A stretch of 64,000 nucleotides of DNA from Ureibacillus composti (GCA_030348875.1 JAUCEP010000002.1:1691001-1755000); one strand, 5' to 3'. Counted from the stretch's first letter, positions 26,866 to 36,431 are shown. Translations and numbers: made by a program. The notes: generated from the sequence alone by a model not told the origin.

Positions 26866-27036
26866 AAGTAACACAACCCAGGTTATGTGAATATAACGGC
26901 CCTGTAAGTGAACAGAAACCAGGCTAAGTGAACACAACGGCCCTGTAAGTGAACATAATTCAGGCTATGTGAACACAACGAACTTTTAAGTGAACATAAC
27001 GAGGAAATGTAAACACAACAGACGCGTATGTATACA
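26866..27036. repeat. GTGAACA array of about 21-bp units between mutS and mutL
   Basis: The motif GTGAACANAA or a variant starts at 26887, 26908, 26928, 26949, 26969, 26990 and 27009, with weaker copies at 26868 and 27030. Spacings are 21, 20, 21, 20, 21 and 19. Linkers alternate between GGCCCT and AGGCT types. No hairpin or ORF explains it. Confidence 0.85.
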
Positions 27037-27087
27037 AAAAAATAAACCAAGAATCTAGATCCAAAATTAAAAAAGGAGGCGCTTCAC

Positions 27088-28959
27088 ATGGGAAAAATTC
27101 AAATTATGGATGAATGGCTATCCAATAAAATAGCAGCAGGTGAAGTAGTAGAAAGACCTTCTTCAGTTGTCAAAGAGCTTTTAGAAAATGCCATTGATGC
27201 CGGAAGTACATCAATCGAAGTATTTCTTGAAGAAGCTGGTCTTACCTCCATCCAAGTTACAGATAATGGCAGTGGAATGGATGAAGAAGACGCCTTAAAA
27301 TCGTTTTCTCGCCATGCCACATCGAAAATTTCAAAAGAGCAAGACCTTTTCCGGATTCGTACTTTGGGTTTTCGTGGTGAGGCACTCGCATCGATTGCGT
27401 CTGTTTCCAAAATTAATTTAAAAACTTCCGATGGTGAAAATAGTGGAATCGAACTAGAGATGGAAGGTGGGCATGTCATTAATATGCAACCAACTGCCTT
27501 TCGTAAAGGGACGGACATTACGGTTTCCCAGTTATTTTTCAACACACCGGCACGTCTAAAATATTTGAAGACGATTCAAACCGAACTTGGCCACTCCATT
27601 GATTTACTTAACCGTCTCGCTCTTGGTAATCCAGATATTGCATTTAAACTTGTACATAACGGTCAAACCTTACTTCAAACGAACGGGCGTGGCAATGTGC
27701 AACAAGTGCTAGCTGCAATTTATGGTGTTCATAATGCGAAAAAAATGGTGCCGTTTAGTGGAGAAAGTCATGACTACAAAGTGCATGGATTCGCAACCTT
27801 ACCGGAAGTCACTCGGGCATCGAAAAATTACATGTCTCTTTTTGTAAATGGCCGTTGGGTGAAACATTACCTTGTTCAAAAGGCAATTGTTGATGCCTAT
27901 CACACGTACTTGCCAATTGAGCGCTATCCGATTGTTGTTCTTTATATTGAGGGGGACCCTTATTTAACGGATGTCAATGTTCATCCCGCAAAACATCAAG
28001 TTCGTCTAAGTAAAGAACCTGAATTATTGAGCCTCGTTGAAAAATCAGTTCGTGAGGCGATTCGTGGGGCGATTCATGTTCCTGTTGTGGAGAAAAAGGA
28101 AAAACCTGTACGTGTGCCGACCGAGCAAATGAACATCTTTAAACCAGCGCCATCCTTTGATGAAACAAAACTGAACGCGATTGTTCATAAATTAAATGAA
28201 GAGCAACTTGTCGTAAAAGAAAACCAAACAAACGTCATGCCATCAGTATGGGATGAAACACCGTTTGAAGAGGCTTTACCGACTCCAGTAGAGGAACCGG
28301 GACAAGAGCAATTTGATTTTCCAATGAATGAAGAAGTGGCACCCTCTCCCCCTCAAATTGAGGAGACGAAGCCACCATTCCCAGATCTTGAAGTGGTTGG
28401 TCAAATTCATGGAACGTATATTGTGGCGCAAATGGAAGATGGATTTTATCTCATTGACCAACATGCTGCACAAGAACGAATTAAATACGAATATTTCCGT
28501 GATAAAGTTGGGGAAGTTGATCCAAATGAAAGACAAGCTCTTTTACTGCCACTGACCTTCCATTATTCAGCCGATGAAGCCTTGGTTTTAAAAGAAAATT
28601 TGCAAGGTTTACAAGAAGTGGGGATCTATTTAGAGGAATTTGGACAATCTTCTTTCATTGTTCGCGACCATCCAACGTGGTTTCCAAAAGGATTTGAACA
28701 AGAAATTATTGAAGAGTTAATAGAAGAAGTTTTAAAAGAACGCAAACCAGACGTGAAAAAGCTGCGAGAGGAAGCGGCCATTATGATGAGCTGTAAACGT
28801 TCAATTAAAGCTAATTATTATTTAACAAAGGAACAAATGGATACATTGCTTCGTGACTTACGAAAAGCAGACAATCCATTTACATGTCCACACGGTCGTC
28901 CGGTCATGATTCACTTCTCGACCTATGAAGTGGAGAAAATGTTTAAACGGGTCATGTAG
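27088..28959 (+). CDS. mutL: DNA mismatch repair protein MutL
   Basis: MutL couples mismatch recognition by MutS to strand removal. In Bacillus it is itself an endonuclease. The N-terminal GHKL ATPase shows AAGEVVERPSSVVKELLENAIDAG, TDNGSGM, and TLGFRGEALASIASV. The C-terminal dimerisation/nuclease part has DQHAAQERIKYE, close to the metal-binding DQHAxxERxxYE motif, and MMSCKRSIKANYYL and PFTCPHGRP. At 623 residues the length is normal. The AAAAAGGAGG site is strong. A terminator follows. Confidence 0.98.
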   Translation: MGKIQIMDEWLSNKIAAGEVVERPSSVVKELLENAIDAGSTSIEVFLEEAGLTSIQVTDNGSGMDEEDALKSFSRHATSKISKEQDLFRIRTLGFRGEALASIASVSKINLKTSDGENSGIELEMEGGHVINMQPTAFRKGTDITVSQLFFNTPARLKYLKTIQTELGHSIDLLNRLALGNPDIAFKLVHNGQTLLQTNGRGNVQQVLAAIYGVHNAKKMVPFSGESHDYKVHGFATLPEVTRASKNYMSLFVNGRWVKHYLVQKAIVDAYHTYLPIERYPIVVLYIEGDPYLTDVNVHPAKHQVRLSKEPELLSLVEKSVREAIRGAIHVPVVEKKEKPVRVPTEQMNIFKPAPSFDETKLNAIVHKLNEEQLVVKENQTNVMPSVWDETPFEEALPTPVEEPGQEQFDFPMNEEVAPSPPQIEETKPPFPDLEVVGQIHGTYIVAQMEDGFYLIDQHAAQERIKYEYFRDKVGEVDPNERQALLLPLTFHYSADEALVLKENLQGLQEVGIYLEEFGQSSFIVRDHPTWFPKGFEQEIIEELIEEVLKERKPDVKKLREEAAIMMSCKRSIKANYYLTKEQMDTLLRDLRKADNPFTCPHGRPVMIHFSTYEVEKMFKRVM

Positions 28960-28989
28960 GGGAATTTCCATCTAGCCTGCATTAATTTT

Positions 28990-29030
28990 AAAAAGCGTAT
29001 TCGAAATTTCTAGAATACGCTTTTTATTTT
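28990..29030 (+). terminator. Rho-independent terminator of mutL
   Basis: The perfect 13-bp stem AAAAAGCGTATTC/GAATACGCTTTTT is followed by ATTTTTT. It may also serve the convergent small gene on the minus strand. Confidence 0.9.
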
Positions 29031-29050
29031 TTACAAGAAATTAACCCGGT

Positions 29051-29251
29051 TTAAAAAAATAATGAAAATACAATATATCCAACAATCAAGATTAAAATTA
29101 ATACACCAGTCTCTTTCCAACTCATATCACTTAAATTTGGTGAACGCCCTCCATTGAATCCTTCATTTAATGAACCAGTTGGATTATTTTTTAATTCCTC
29201 TTGGCGCATACGTTCTCTCGTTACTTCTGGACTTTCTTTTTTAGTAGACAT
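29051..29251 (-). CDS. DUF6366 family small membrane protein
   Basis: The protein of about 66 residues has a charged N-terminus (VTRERMRQEELKNNPTGSLNEGF) and one C-terminal transmembrane helix (GVLILILIVGYIVFSLFF). This is the layout of DUF6366 proteins found widely in Bacillales, of unknown role. Two adjacent ATG codons are possible starts. The second (29251) has the better distance from GGGGTG. It is convergent with mutL and divergent from glpD. Confidence 0.7.
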   Translation of the reverse strand: MSTKKESPEVTRERMRQEELKNNPTGSLNEGFNGGRSPNLSDMSWKETGVLILILIVGYIVFSLFF

Positions 29252-29509
29252 CATCTCACCCCATTGTAATTTCTACTTAAAGTTACTCCTTCGTTTTCCC
29301 TACAGCAAACTCATTAAAAGATTGCTGTTTTGGGTTTTAGATTTCTTCATTCTAATTTAGTATAATATACCGTAGTAAGCTGTTTTTCCCAATAATTTAG
29401 AAATAAGTTCGATTTACAAAGAATTTTCATCAGCTAAATAAATATTTACATAACATTTGAAGGTTATGTATATTCGTCCAATATTTCATTATCAAATGAA
29501 AGAAGTAAG

Positions 29510-29538
29510 TTGACATGACGAAAACAATTGTAATAGAA
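29510..29538 (+). promoter_or_regulatory. glpD: Weak promoter candidate for glpD
   Basis: A perfect TTGACA (29510-29515) lies 50 bases before glpD, but the -10 region (TAATAG or ATAGAA) is a poor match. A hairpin ACAGCAA/TTGCTGT at 29302-29328 followed by T-rich sequence is further upstream. I see no GlpP-type leader terminator close to the start. Confidence 0.3.
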
Positions 29539-29564
29539 ATTTCGTAGACTAGAGGGGGATCAAC

Positions 29565-31196
29565 ATGTTCTCATTTAAAGAACGTACAAATATTATAAAT
29601 ATACTAAATCGATATTCGTTTGATGTCTTAGTTATTGGAGGAGGGATTACGGGGGCTGGCATTGCACTTGATGCTGCATCCCGCGGGCTTTCGGTGGCAC
29701 TTGTGGAAATGCAAGATTTTGCGGCAGGAACTTCAAGTCGTTCCACAAAACTCGTGCACGGAGGACTACGTTACCTGAAACAATTTGAGGTCGGGCTAGT
29801 GGCAGAAGTAGGTCGGGAACGTGAAATTGTATATGAAAATGCCGTGCATGTGACAACACCTGAATGGATGCTGCTACCACTTTATAAAGAAGGAACACTC
29901 GGAAAACTTTCTACTTCTGTCGCTCTAAATCTTTATGACAAACTAGCCAATGTGAAGAAAACCGAGCGCCGTCAAATGTTATCTAAAAAAGAAACGCTAG
30001 AAAAGGTTCCGAATTTGAAAGAGGAGGGGTTACTTGGGGCTAGCTATTATGTGGAATATAAAACAGATGATGCGCGGCTAACGATTGAAGTGCTTAAAAA
30101 GGCTGTTGAATATAAAGCAATCTGCCTAAACTATGCTCGGGTAACGGACTTCATCACAGAGAAGAAAAAGATTGTTGGAGCAAATGTACGGGATGAGATT
30201 TCGGGTGAAACGATAACGATTCATGCTAAGCAAATTGTCAATGCAACTGGTCCTTGGGTGGATGAAGTGCGAAAACTCGATCAAATTGAAAATGGTAAAT
30301 ACCTAAAACTTACAAAGGGTATACATATAGTCCTGAATCAATCCGATTTCCCACTTGAGCAAGCAGTATATTTCGATACTCCAGATGGGCGAATGGTGTT
30401 TGCCATCCCGCGAGATGGTAAGACATATGTCGGCACAACAGATACGTTTTACGAAGAGGATCCAGTTCAACCAATTGCAACGAAGGAAGAAGTCGTTTAT
30501 TTACTTGATGCGATCCATCACATTTTCCCTGACTTAAATTTGAGACCGGAGCAAGTGGAATCGACTTGGGCTGGGATTCGACCATTAATTGCAGAAGATG
30601 GGAAAGATCCTTCCGAAATTTCTCGTAAAGATGAAATATGGTTCTCCTCAAACGGTCTGATGACAATCGCCGGTGGAAAACTGACGGGATATCGCCAAAT
30701 GGCAGAAGAGATTGTGGACAAAATTGTAAAAAGACATCGCTTTAAACATGCGCAAGATTGTGAAACAAAGTATCTATTATTATCGGGTGCTAAAGGGTTG
30801 AACTCACAAAACTTCAATGACTATGTGGCGAACAAAGCGAAAATTGGGGAAGCTGCAGGAATTGAATATGAGGAAGCAAAAAGCCTTGTTAGACGCTACG
30901 GAACAAATGTCGATCGAGTTTTTGAGTATGCTCGTACTTTAGAGCTTAACGGTCTTCCGAGGGCTCTTCATGCTGAATTGTTATATGCAATTCATCATGA
31001 AATGATCTATACGCCTTCAGACTTTTTCATTCGCAGAACGGGGCTACTGTATTTTGATATTGGGCAAGTGGAACGATTTAAAGAAGCTGTACTGGATATC
31101 ATGCAAGAAATAATCGGCTATTCAGATAGTGAGAAATTGTTTTATCAAATTCAATTAGACCAATTTTTAGAAGATGCTAAAAACCCAGCAAAATAA
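29565..31196 (+). CDS. glpD: Aerobic glycerol-3-phosphate dehydrogenase
   Basis: GlpD oxidises glycerol-3-phosphate to dihydroxyacetone phosphate and passes electrons to the quinone pool at the membrane. The N-terminal FAD fold is DVLVIGGGITGAGIALDAASRG, followed by AAGTSSRSTKLVHGGLRYL. A second GTTDT block and TWAGIRPLI are also typical. The C-terminal DAO_C domain is present, and the length of 543 is slightly shorter than B. subtilis GlpD (555). No glpF or glpK is adjacent. It leads a run of plus-strand genes (hydrolase, miaA, hfq) with no terminator between them. Confidence 0.97.
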   Translation: MFSFKERTNIINILNRYSFDVLVIGGGITGAGIALDAASRGLSVALVEMQDFAAGTSSRSTKLVHGGLRYLKQFEVGLVAEVGREREIVYENAVHVTTPEWMLLPLYKEGTLGKLSTSVALNLYDKLANVKKTERRQMLSKKETLEKVPNLKEEGLLGASYYVEYKTDDARLTIEVLKKAVEYKAICLNYARVTDFITEKKKIVGANVRDEISGETITIHAKQIVNATGPWVDEVRKLDQIENGKYLKLTKGIHIVLNQSDFPLEQAVYFDTPDGRMVFAIPRDGKTYVGTTDTFYEEDPVQPIATKEEVVYLLDAIHHIFPDLNLRPEQVESTWAGIRPLIAEDGKDPSEISRKDEIWFSSNGLMTIAGGKLTGYRQMAEEIVDKIVKRHRFKHAQDCETKYLLLSGAKGLNSQNFNDYVANKAKIGEAAGIEYEEAKSLVRRYGTNVDRVFEYARTLELNGLPRALHAELLYAIHHEMIYTPSDFFIRRTGLLYFDIGQVERFKEAVLDIMQEIIGYSDSEKLFYQIQLDQFLEDAKNPAK

Positions 31197-31247
31197 TAAG
31201 GGAGTTTTGGTGGATACAAAAATCCAATTAGCTAAGGGTGAGCCAAG

Positions 31248-32177
31248 ATGAAAAAACAAACGAAAGTACTAGCGATGAGCGATGGCCATCAGATTTTCAT
31301 CCGTTTTTTTGTGCCGGAGGGGGAACCAATCGGCAATTTTCACATTCTTCATGGCATGGCGGAACATAGTGCCCGTTATGATGCCTACGCTTCATTACTT
31401 TGTGAGCAAGGCTATTTTGTTACCGTTCATGATCATCGCGGTCATGGGAAAACCGTAGAACTTAATGGTTCTTATGGATATTTAGCAGATGAAAATGGAT
31501 TTGACCGTATTGTAGAGGATGTATATGAAATCGTTCAGTCCATTCGAAATGAAAGAGAAAACGTACCAACGATTCTTTTCGGACATAGCATGGGCTCATT
31601 TATGGCAAGGCGTTTTATTCAGTTGTATAGTGAGATGGTTGATCGTTGTATTCTTTGTGGAACGGGAGCAACTACGATTCTTCATCGGATGGGCAATAGT
31701 CTTGCGAAAACCTTGGCTCGTGTGGAAGGGAAAAATGTTGAAAGTAAGCTTATGAGCGATTTAAGCTTTGGGAGTTTCAACAAAAAGTTTAAAAACGCCA
31801 AAACCCCTTTTGATTGGCTTTGTGCAAACGTCCATGAAGTGAAAAAATATATCGAAGACCCGTTATGTGGATTTATTCCAACGCATCAATTCTTTGTGGA
31901 TTTAACAGACGGGTTACTCCTCATCAATCGAACATCAGAAATTGCGCAAATTCGAAAAGACCTACCAGTACTTTTAATTAGCGGTAGTGATGATCCAGTA
32001 GGGGATAAAGGCATTGGCGTCTTTAAAGTGGCGAAACAGTTGGAAAGTGCAGGACTTGGAGATGTTGTGGTGTATTTGTTTGAAGGGATGCGCCATGAAA
32101 TTTTAAATGAAAAAAATAATCAATACGTTTATGAAGTAACGACACGGTGGTTAGAACATGACAGAAGAAAAAATTGA
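31248..32177 (+). CDS. Alpha/beta hydrolase, lysophospholipase/monoglyceride lipase type
   Basis: This 309-residue serine hydrolase (S33-like, hydrolase_4) probably cleaves a lysophospholipid or monoacylglycerol. Seen are the oxyanion region [11 protein letters not shown], the DHRGHGKT block, the nucleophile elbow [12 protein letters not shown], the acid region [12 protein letters not shown] and the histidine in [11 protein letters not shown]. The last 20 bases overlap the start of miaA, so the two are co-translated. Position after glpD fits lipid-glycerol use, which is inference. Confidence 0.85.
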   Translation: MKKQTKVLAMSDGHQIFIRFFVPEGEPIGNFHILHGMAEHSARYDAYASLLCEQGYFVTVHDHRGHGKTVELNGSYGYLADENGFDRIVEDVYEIVQSIRNERENVPTILFGHSMGSFMARRFIQLYSEMVDRCILCGTGATTILHRMGNSLAKTLARVEGKNVESKLMSDLSFGSFNKKFKNAKTPFDWLCANVHEVKKYIEDPLCGFIPTHQFFVDLTDGLLLINRTSEIAQIRKDLPVLLISGSDDPVGDKGIGVFKVAKQLESAGLGDVVVYLFEGMRHEILNEKNNQYVYEVTTRWLEHDRRKN

Positions 32178-33084
32178 AGTAGTGGCAGTTGTGGGGCCAA
32201 CAGCGTCAGGAAAGACAGCGCTGAGTATTAGACTAGCAAAAGAATTTAATGGTGAAATCATTAATGGGGATTCTATGCAAATTTATAAGGGCCTCGATAT
32301 TGGGACTGCTAAAATTACAGAAGAAGAAATGGAAGGCATTCCCCATCATTTATTAGATATAAAAGAACCGACTGAAAGCTTTTCCGTTGCAGAATATCAA
32401 ACTCTCGTACGTGAAAAAATTGCAGAAATACAAGAACGAGGGAAACTCCCTATCATCGTTGGGGGATCTGGCCTCTATGTTCAGGCGGTTCTTTATGATT
32501 TTCAATTCACAGAAGAACAAGTTGATGAAGAAGCGCGTAAAAAGTATTATGATGAATTAGCTAAAATCGGACCAGATGCGATGCATGAAAAACTTGCGAA
32601 ATTGGATCCGCAAACGGCCAAAACAATTCATCCGAATAATACACGACGCGTTATTCGAGCCCTTGAAATGATCGAATTGCACGGTGAATCAAAAGCAACT
32701 GAAGAGCATCAGCGCGGCAATGTTCCCATGTATCATCATTTAGTTATTGGCTTAGATATGGATCGTGAGAAACTTTATGACCGCATTAATTTACGCGTGG
32801 ATTTGATGATGGAAAAAGGTTTACTGCGTGAAGTTCAAGGCCTTTGGGAAAGAGGTATACGGGACGTTCAATCGGTACAAGCCATTGGATATAAAGAACT
32901 TTACGCTTATTTAGATGGACTTGTCACACTTGAAGATGCGACAGAACAATTAAAGCAAAACTCAAGACGCTATGCAAAACGCCAACTAACTTATTTCCGC
33001 AATAAAATGGATGTACAATGGATTGGGTATGATTGGGAAAAAATAGAAAAACTTTCTAAAAACTTTAAGTTTCAAGAAGGATAA
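32158..33084 (+). CDS. miaA: tRNA dimethylallyltransferase MiaA
   Basis: MiaA transfers a dimethylallyl group to adenosine 37 of tRNAs that read UNN codons, making the substrate of MiaB. The P-loop is [13 protein letters not shown], followed by [18 protein letters not shown], and the substrate loop is [13 protein letters not shown]. The C-terminal region has [14 protein letters not shown] and [13 protein letters not shown]. Its 308 residues match the family. It overlaps the hydrolase and lies 58 bases before hfq, the usual miaA-hfq pair. Confidence 0.97.
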   Translation: MTEEKIEVVAVVGPTASGKTALSIRLAKEFNGEIINGDSMQIYKGLDIGTAKITEEEMEGIPHHLLDIKEPTESFSVAEYQTLVREKIAEIQERGKLPIIVGGSGLYVQAVLYDFQFTEEQVDEEARKKYYDELAKIGPDAMHEKLAKLDPQTAKTIHPNNTRRVIRALEMIELHGESKATEEHQRGNVPMYHHLVIGLDMDREKLYDRINLRVDLMMEKGLLREVQGLWERGIRDVQSVQAIGYKELYAYLDGLVTLEDATEQLKQNSRRYAKRQLTYFRNKMDVQWIGYDWEKIEKLSKNFKFQEG

Positions 33085-33142
33085 TAATCTCTTTTGTCGA
33101 ATAAGTACATGTAGTAAATAAGATGGATGAGGTGTGTTCAGC

Positions 33143-33379
33143 GTGAAATCAATCAATTTACAAGATACTTTTCTCAATACTCTTCGCAAAAACAATACTT
33201 TTGTAACAGTTTTTTTACTTAATGGTTTCCAATTGAAAGGATTAGTAAGATCTTACGATAACTTTACTGTCCTAATCGAGTCGGAAGGAAAGCAGCACCT
33301 TATTTATAAACATGCTATTTCAACTTTTGTTCCCTCGAAACCTGTATCAATTGGTGCAGAAGATGAAGGGGCAGAGTAA
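33143..33379 (+). CDS. hfq: RNA chaperone Hfq
   Basis: Hfq is a hexameric Sm-like RNA-binding protein. The Sm1 region is [18 protein letters not shown] and Sm2 contains [14 protein letters not shown], with the KH motif of the proximal RNA-binding face. The GTG at 33143 has GAGGTG 8 bases upstream and gives a start [10 protein letters not shown] that matches Hfq; an upstream GTG at 33134 would add three residues and overlaps the ribosome binding site. It is co-transcribed with miaA and ends at a terminator. Confidence 0.95.
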   Translation: MKSINLQDTFLNTLRKNNTFVTVFLLNGFQLKGLVRSYDNFTVLIESEGKQHLIYKHAISTFVPSKPVSIGAEDEGAE

Positions 33380-33448
33380 TTTATCTTGTGAGATGCTTGG
33401 CTAAAATTACTATAGGGTAATAATTTCCAAGGAAATATATATAAGTAA

Positions 33449-33482
33449 ATCGGCTAAGTTGTTATACTAGCCGATTTTTTCT
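33449..33482 (+). terminator. Rho-independent terminator of the miaA-hfq operon
   Basis: The perfect 9-bp stem AATCGGCTA/TAGCCGATT is followed by TTTTTTC. Confidence 0.85.
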
Positions 33483-33490
33483 TTTTTCAC

Positions 33491-33496
33491 TATAAT
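33491..33496 (+). promoter_or_regulatory. -10 element of the rhodanese gene
   Basis: A perfect TATAAT lies 33 bases before the ATG, just after the hfq terminator. No good -35 is seen. Confidence 0.4.
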
Positions 33497-33528
33497 GGCA
33501 ATATGTGTGTAAATTGGAGGTAAAGTAA

Positions 33529-33831
33529 ATGAAAACAATGACAACAGATGAATTAATCAACTTATTAGATGCAAACGAAGATTTAAACATTATCGACGTT
33601 CGCGAAGATCACGAAGTAGAAAACGGAATGATTCCAGGTGCTGTTCATATTCCACTAGGTTCAATCCCTGAAGAAGCTCCAAACTTAGACAAATCAAAGG
33701 AATACATCCTTGTTTGTAAAGGTGGCGTACGCAGCGCAAACGCAGCTGAATACCTAGAAGCGCAAGGCTTCGAAGTGGTAAACCTTGAAGGCGGCATGAT
33801 GAGCTACGATGGAGAATTAGAGTTTAAATAA
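33529..33831 (+). CDS. Single-domain rhodanese-like protein
   Basis: The 100-residue protein is one rhodanese domain: NIIDVREDHEVENGMIPGAVHIPLGSIPE followed by the active loop VCKGGVRSANAA with the catalytic cysteine and a C-terminal YLEAQGFEVVNLEGGM. Such proteins carry sulfane sulfur in thiosulfate, tRNA-thiolation or redox processes; which one is unknown. It is monocistronic, with AAATTGGAGG before the ATG and its own terminator. Confidence 0.92.
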   Translation: MKTMTTDELINLLDANEDLNIIDVREDHEVENGMIPGAVHIPLGSIPEEAPNLDKSKEYILVCKGGVRSANAAEYLEAQGFEVVNLEGGMMSYDGELEFK

Positions 33832-33857
33832 GGTACTGTAGAGTATTATAATGAAGA

Positions 33858-33893
33858 ATCCCCTTTGTATTTAATGGCAAAGGGGAATTTTTT
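33858..33893 (+). terminator. Rho-independent terminator
   Basis: ATCCCCTTTG pairs with CAAAGGGGAAT and is followed by TTTTTTATT. Confidence 0.85.
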
Positions 33894-33906
33894 ATTAGTT
33901 GGGTGA

Positions 33907-34060
33907 ATGAACGACAAAATAGTTTGAAAATTTGTTGGAAAAGTCGTTCATCGCGGTTATGAACGACAAAACCAGATTGGAATTAGAAAGAAAATTTGTT
34001 CATCTGGGCTATGAGCGACAAAACTATATTGAAAATCAAAAGAAAGGTCATTCATCAAGT
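33907..34060. repeat. Three 52-bp units with palindromic ends
   Basis: Units start at ATGAACGAC (33907), ATGAACGAC (33959) and ATGAGCGAC (34011), exactly 52 bases apart. Each ends with a near-inverse arm (GTCGTTCAT in the first), so each unit can fold on itself. The interior is A-rich and diverges between copies. The remaining sequence to the next terminator holds no supported gene; a minus-strand frame ending at 34106 reads MNHKERDCLSEIDGMRYL but lacks a good start. Confidence 0.8.
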
Positions 34061-34221
34061 ATAGCAATATAAAATTTTAGATAATTCGATTCAATGTCAT
34101 GGCACTTAGTAAGCTGCTAAATACCTCATCCCATCAATCTCACTTAAACAATCACGTTCCTTATGGTTCATCCCACGCACCCTCGCAATCAATTTTATTC
34201 CCATTAACAAAACGACTCCAC

Positions 34222-34257
34222 AAAAAAAGATTGCCTCAAAAGAACCCTGAGACAATC
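34222..34257 (-). terminator. Rho-independent terminator of the TRIC gene
   Basis: On minus, GATTGTCTCA pairs with TGAGGCAATC and is followed by seven T. It starts 7 bases after the stop codon. Confidence 0.85.
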
Positions 34258-34263
34258 CCGAAA

Positions 34264-34872
34264 TTATATATTCAAATTTAGCTTTCTTACTGGCAGTTTC
34301 CAATGCTTTGTATAAGAGGCAACTCGTAAAGCAGTAATGATGGCAAATAAAAGGTATAAGAATAGGTCATCTGTAAAAATTTCAAGACCAATGATTAGCC
34401 CTGCAAGTGCTGCCCAAACGGCATAGATTTCTGCACGTAAAACGAGTGGTTTACGGCGAGCTAATAAGTCGCGAACGATTCCTCCACCTGCACCGGTTAA
34501 AACAGATGCCACAATTACGGCACTTATTGGTAAATCCAATGACACAGCATACATGCCACCTTGGATGGCAAATGCTGCAAGGCCAATCGCATCTGTGAAG
34601 TTGCCCCATTTGTTCCAATGTTTCACAAAGTATCGAGGAACGAGGTAAAAGATTGTAATCGAAATCATGGCAATTTGGAACATCATTTCTTGTCCCCATA
34701 ATGTTGATACAGGTAAACCAATTAATATATTTCGAATTGCGCCACCACCAAAAGCAGTCACAACGCCTAGTAAGTATACACCAAATAAATCATATTCTTC
34801 TTCCATAGCTACGATTGCACCGGAAAGAGCAAATGCAATCGTTCCAACAATACTAAACACTTCCCATGCCAT
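34264..34872 (-). CDS. TRIC cation channel family (UPF0126) membrane protein
   Basis: This 202-residue protein has seven hydrophobic segments arranged as two repeats, each with the family signature: AFGGGAIRN in the first and GAGGGIVRDLL in the second. These are hallmarks of prokaryotic TRIC (YvgT-like) proteins, which form potassium-permeable trimeric channels. AAGGAGGAAAGG precedes the ATG. It is a single gene with its own terminator, divergent from ynbB. Confidence 0.9.
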   Translation of the reverse strand: MAWEVFSIVGTIAFALSGAIVAMEEEYDLFGVYLLGVVTAFGGGAIRNILIGLPVSTLWGQEMMFQIAMISITIFYLVPRYFVKHWNKWGNFTDAIGLAAFAIQGGMYAVSLDLPISAVIVASVLTGAGGGIVRDLLARRKPLVLRAEIYAVWAALAGLIIGLEIFTDDLFLYLLFAIITALRVASYTKHWKLPVRKLNLNI

Positions 34873-34976
34873 AGCCTTTCCTCCTTAAATAAGCAAGTAA
34901 TTATGAGAATATCAGCTTATTACTTTGAAGTCAAAATGATTTTATCATATATTACGAACGATTTGTGATGAAATAG

Positions 34977-35004
34977 TTGACGAGTTGACATGAATTGATA
35001 AGAT
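34977..35004 (+). promoter_or_regulatory. SigA-type promoter for ynbB
   Basis: TTGACG, a 16-base spacer and TAAGAT lie 36 bases before the ATG. Confidence 0.4.
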
Positions 35005-35039
35005 GATAGAGGACTATAAAAAGAACGGAGCTTGAAAAT

Positions 35040-36290
35040 ATGGCATTTATATCAGCATTAAAGCCAGAAACAATTGAGTTGGCAAACATAATAGAAGAAA
35101 AAGTGAAACCATTCCACACAAAAGTAGATGAAAATGCGTTTTTTAATCAACAAAAAGTATTAGCTGCATTTCGTGAACATCAAGTGAGTGATTTTCACTT
35201 GAATCCATCTAGTGGTTACGGATATGACGATGAGGGACGAGACAATTTAGAGCGTGTTTATGCAACAGTGTTTGGAGCAGAAGCAGCAATTGTAAGACCA
35301 CAAATTATTTCAGGTACCCACGCGATTACGTTAAGTTTGTTCGGTGTTTTACGTCCAGGCGATGAACTTCTATATATTACAGGCAAACCTTATGATACGC
35401 TACAATCCATTGTGGATGGAGGGGAAAAAGATACGGGATCATTGAAGGACTTTGGAATCCGCTATTCCCATGTAGATCTAATCGACAATCGTGATATTAA
35501 TTGGGATGCCGTACGTGATCAAATCAATGAAAATACTAAAATGATCGCCATCCAACGTTCTAAAGGGTACGCCACTCGACCTTCTTATACTATTGAAGCA
35601 ATTCGTGAAATGTGTGTACGTATTCGTCAACTAGCACCAAATGCATTGATTTTTGTAGATAACTGTTATGGAGAGTTTGTAGAACAATTCGAACCAACAG
35701 AAGTAGGTGCGGATTTAATGGCTGGCTCACTCATAAAAAATCCAGGTGGGGGCTTGGCAAAAATCGGTGGATATATTGCTGGTCGCGCGGACTTAGTAGA
35801 AAAATGTGCTTACCGCATGACGTCACCAGGGATTGGAGCAGAAGCAGGGGCTACACTGAATACGTTAGGAGACTTTTATCAAGGCTTTTTCTTAGCTCCT
35901 CATGTTGTGGCACAAAGCTTAAAAGGCGCTATTTTCACATCAGCAATGTTAGAAGAGGTAGGGATGACAACTTCGCCCCATTACACGGACGATCGAACAG
36001 ATTTAATCCAATCGGTGTCATTCCAAACGGCCGATCAAATGGTCGCGTTCTGTCAGGAAATTCAAGCAGCCTCTCCAATTAATGCCCATTTCGCTCCAGT
36101 ACCAGCTTATATGCCGGGGTATGAAGATGACGTTATTATGGCAGCGGGAACGTTCGTTCAAGGCTCGAGCATTGAATTAACAGCTGACGGCCCAATCCGC
36201 CCGCCATATACAGCCTTTATCCAAGGTGGATTAACGTACGAACATGTAAAATATGCAATTTGCAGCGCAGTACAAAAGATAAGAGGATAA
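35040..36290 (+). CDS. ynbB: Methionine gamma-lyase-like PLP enzyme YnbB
   Basis: This 416-residue PLP-dependent protein of the Cys/Met-metabolism superfamily (methionine gamma-lyase, aluminium-resistance family) is orthologous to B. subtilis YnbB. Seen are LNPSSGYGYDDEGRDNLE, the substrate region GTHAITLSLFGVLRPGD, FVDNCYGEF (Asp under the PLP ring) and the PLP lysine in GSLIKNPGGGLA. The true substrate is not established. In B. subtilis ynbB lies directly before glnRA; here 21.7 kb separates it from glnR. Confidence 0.92.
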   Translation: MAFISALKPETIELANIIEEKVKPFHTKVDENAFFNQQKVLAAFREHQVSDFHLNPSSGYGYDDEGRDNLERVYATVFGAEAAIVRPQIISGTHAITLSLFGVLRPGDELLYITGKPYDTLQSIVDGGEKDTGSLKDFGIRYSHVDLIDNRDINWDAVRDQINENTKMIAIQRSKGYATRPSYTIEAIREMCVRIRQLAPNALIFVDNCYGEFVEQFEPTEVGADLMAGSLIKNPGGGLAKIGGYIAGRADLVEKCAYRMTSPGIGAEAGATLNTLGDFYQGFFLAPHVVAQSLKGAIFTSAMLEEVGMTTSPHYTDDRTDLIQSVSFQTADQMVAFCQEIQAASPINAHFAPVPAYMPGYEDDVIMAAGTFVQGSSIELTADGPIRPPYTAFIQGGLTYEHVKYAICSAVQKIRG

Positions 36291-36328
36291 CCTTTTTCTT
36301 ATTTGATAGACTTAAAAGGACTAATTGC

Positions 36329-36373
36329 AAAAACGGGTGTCTGGAAATGATTTTTCAGATGCTCGTTTTTTTG
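36329..36373 (+). terminator. Rho-independent terminator of ynbB
   Basis: A 17-bp stem with wobbles (AAACGGGTGTCTGGAAA / TTTTTCAGATGCTCGTTT) is followed by TTTT. Confidence 0.75.
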
Positions 36374-36431
36374 TACATATGAAAATACGTAGCGTCCTAA
36401 TGAAAGTTAGGGACACTACGTAAAAGTTAAT

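Noticed and set aside
29302-29328. GlpP-type antiterminator upstream of glpD
   Set aside because: The hairpin is 236 bases before glpD and no promoter lies ahead of it on the plus strand.
34106-34303. 65-residue minus-strand ORF overlapping the end of the TRIC gene
   Set aside because: It runs through the TRIC terminator and has no ribosome site. A short part reads like protein but is not enough to call.
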